NCBI GenBank assembly: GCA_958430865.1
Contig: CAUDNR010000343.1
Location: forward strand, 1 to 13,360
Source of the DNA: Entrophospora sp. SA101
Lineage: Eukaryota; Glomeromycota; Glomeromycetes; Entrophosporales; Entrophosporaceae
DNA: 13,360 bases
Direction: 5' to 3'
Positions 12,383 to 13,360 of this stretch are shown in pieces. Below the pieces are notes generated by a model. The model was not told where the DNA came from. It saw nothing but the letters and a program-made list of their open reading frames with translations, and made no database searches. A program made the translations under genes and the position numbers. Numbering within the stretch: the stretch's first letter is position 1; the number at the start of each line of letters is the position of its first letter.

Positions 12383-12912
12383 ATTTTTATTTATTATGAT
12401 AAACTCTAAAATTAATATTAATATTAAATAATTAAAATATTAATTGGAAATGATGGACGCATTACATTTAAACTTGTCAAAATTGTTAACCAAGTCTGAT
12501 TTATAGATATTAGAGTTGGATATCATTTTAAAGCTCGCGCTAATGTTTTAAAAGCAAAGGTCTTTATACTTTAAAACTACTTTGTCTGATAATTGGATTA
12601 AAAGTTATGAAGATGATGACATTTTATTTATATTTCTCCAAAATATTTGATGGATTATTCATTTTTATAAATTTTAAAATTTTAAAAGTAATATTTACAA
12701 TGGAACTGCTAATATACAAAATCTGATATTTGTGATGAATTCTAATACTGATTTGATAAAAGCCATATAATGAATGTCTTGATGGATGAGTAAAATATGA
12801 GGAATTTGGCAGAGTTGGAAATAAACCCTTGATAATTTTGATCTGGGATTCTTTTCCATGTAAGATGATGGTTCCATCCAGGGTGTTTTGGAAAAATTCC
12901 AATGGTTGAATC
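12383..12912. other. Helicase 5' flank and unassigned sequence
   Basis: About 200 AT-rich bases upstream of the helicase ATG are the likely promoter and 5' UTR, with no clear motif. Between 12624 and 12916 two overlapping minus-strand frames are open (92 and 73 codons), but neither resembles a known family, so I do not call a gene. This DNA is less AT-rich than the promoter and may be an old coding fragment. Confidence 0.4.
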
Positions 12913-13176
12913 TCACTTGGTTCCTTTCATTTTGTGCAAATCAAAGCATAGGCAGACAGGGTTAGAGTTGACAATACCCTGGCCATTATCCAATATGTTC
13001 AAGGTGTATTGTGGCTTTGTGTTCCTGATGATAGTGGATGGTTGAGTTGGTAAATTTGGTTGAGGTGATTGATTATCATTTTGAATTGGTGATTGAGATG
13101 GTGGAGTTGGAGTTGCTTGTGGTTGTTTGTGATGCTGTTGTTGGATTCTACACTTACATATTGGGTTGAAACAAAT
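12913..13176 (-). other. Open frame rich in Gln, Pro and Thr, possible exon
   Basis: On the minus strand the frame is open for 87 codons, from just after a TAA to the TGA at 12913-12915. The first half is low complexity (IQQQHHKQPQATPTPPSQSP, then PQPNLPTQPS). The second half reads YTLNILDNGQGIVNSNPVCL and ends KMKGTK. No ATG opens it, so if real it would be a terminal exon of a gene entering from the right, or a broken piece. I do not recognise the family. Confidence 0.3.
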
Positions 13177-13360
13177 TTATATAAGTGATATGTGAGAAAA
13201 AAAGATCATATCACTGTATAGATTTGAAGAATTTCACATTTACATATTACTATGTATCTTATGAAATAAAGTGATTGAAATGATTATATGGGACATACTG
13301 CAACAAAACCAGACAAAGTGAACATTTGTATTACCAAGAATTTCAGGGATCAAAATTTAG
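13177..13360. other. Window edge, nothing recognised
   Basis: AT-rich sequence with stops in all frames at short intervals. On the minus strand GTAATACAAA...TTGTTGCAG (about 13299-13334) could be a small intron, but the flanking frames are not convincing. Confidence 0.3.

Overview
The window looks like nuclear DNA of an AT-rich, intron-dense fungus. Short GT-AG introns of 70-129 bases, a BTB-BACK-TLDc gene, KCTD-like tetramerisation-domain genes in tandem and many low-complexity runs together fit the arbuscular mycorrhizal fungi (Glomeromycotina, Rhizophagus-like). That placement is an inference from gene content, not a search result.

Left part (1-4830) is mostly broken genes. Positions 1-1971 hold the C-terminal two thirds of a DNA topoisomerase I gene (TOP1), wrecked by frameshifts and stops in its first half, with an intact last large exon. 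Positions 2533-3701 hold a BTB-BACK-TLDc gene that lacks most of its BTB domain and is frameshifted near its end. Positions 4041-4440 hold the N-terminal barrel of riboflavin synthase (RIB5) with one intron and one in-frame TGA. It runs in frame, through what should be an intron donor, into a two-finger C2H2 protein of Mig1/CreA type (4468-4830).

Middle part (about 4830-7700) is a tandem duplication of a two-gene unit on the minus strand. Each unit carries an intact two-exon KCTD-like gene (4949-5704 and 6286-7053) followed by the remains of a diverged paralogue (5838-6128 and about 7190-7700). The two intact genes share a 306-base block with a single mismatch, flanked by clearly less similar DNA on both sides.

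Right part (8459-12382, minus strand) is one complete gene of 20 exons encoding a 721-residue DEAD-box RNA helicase of the DDX42 group, an SF3b/U2 snRNP-associated helicase. All 19 introns could be placed with continuous phase; one uses a GC donor. The last 978 bases hold a Q/P-rich open frame of unknown meaning.

I found no rRNA, tRNA, CRISPR array or transposase. The genes do not form a pathway. The window is one conserved spliceosomal gene beside a region where genes have been truncated, fused and duplicated.
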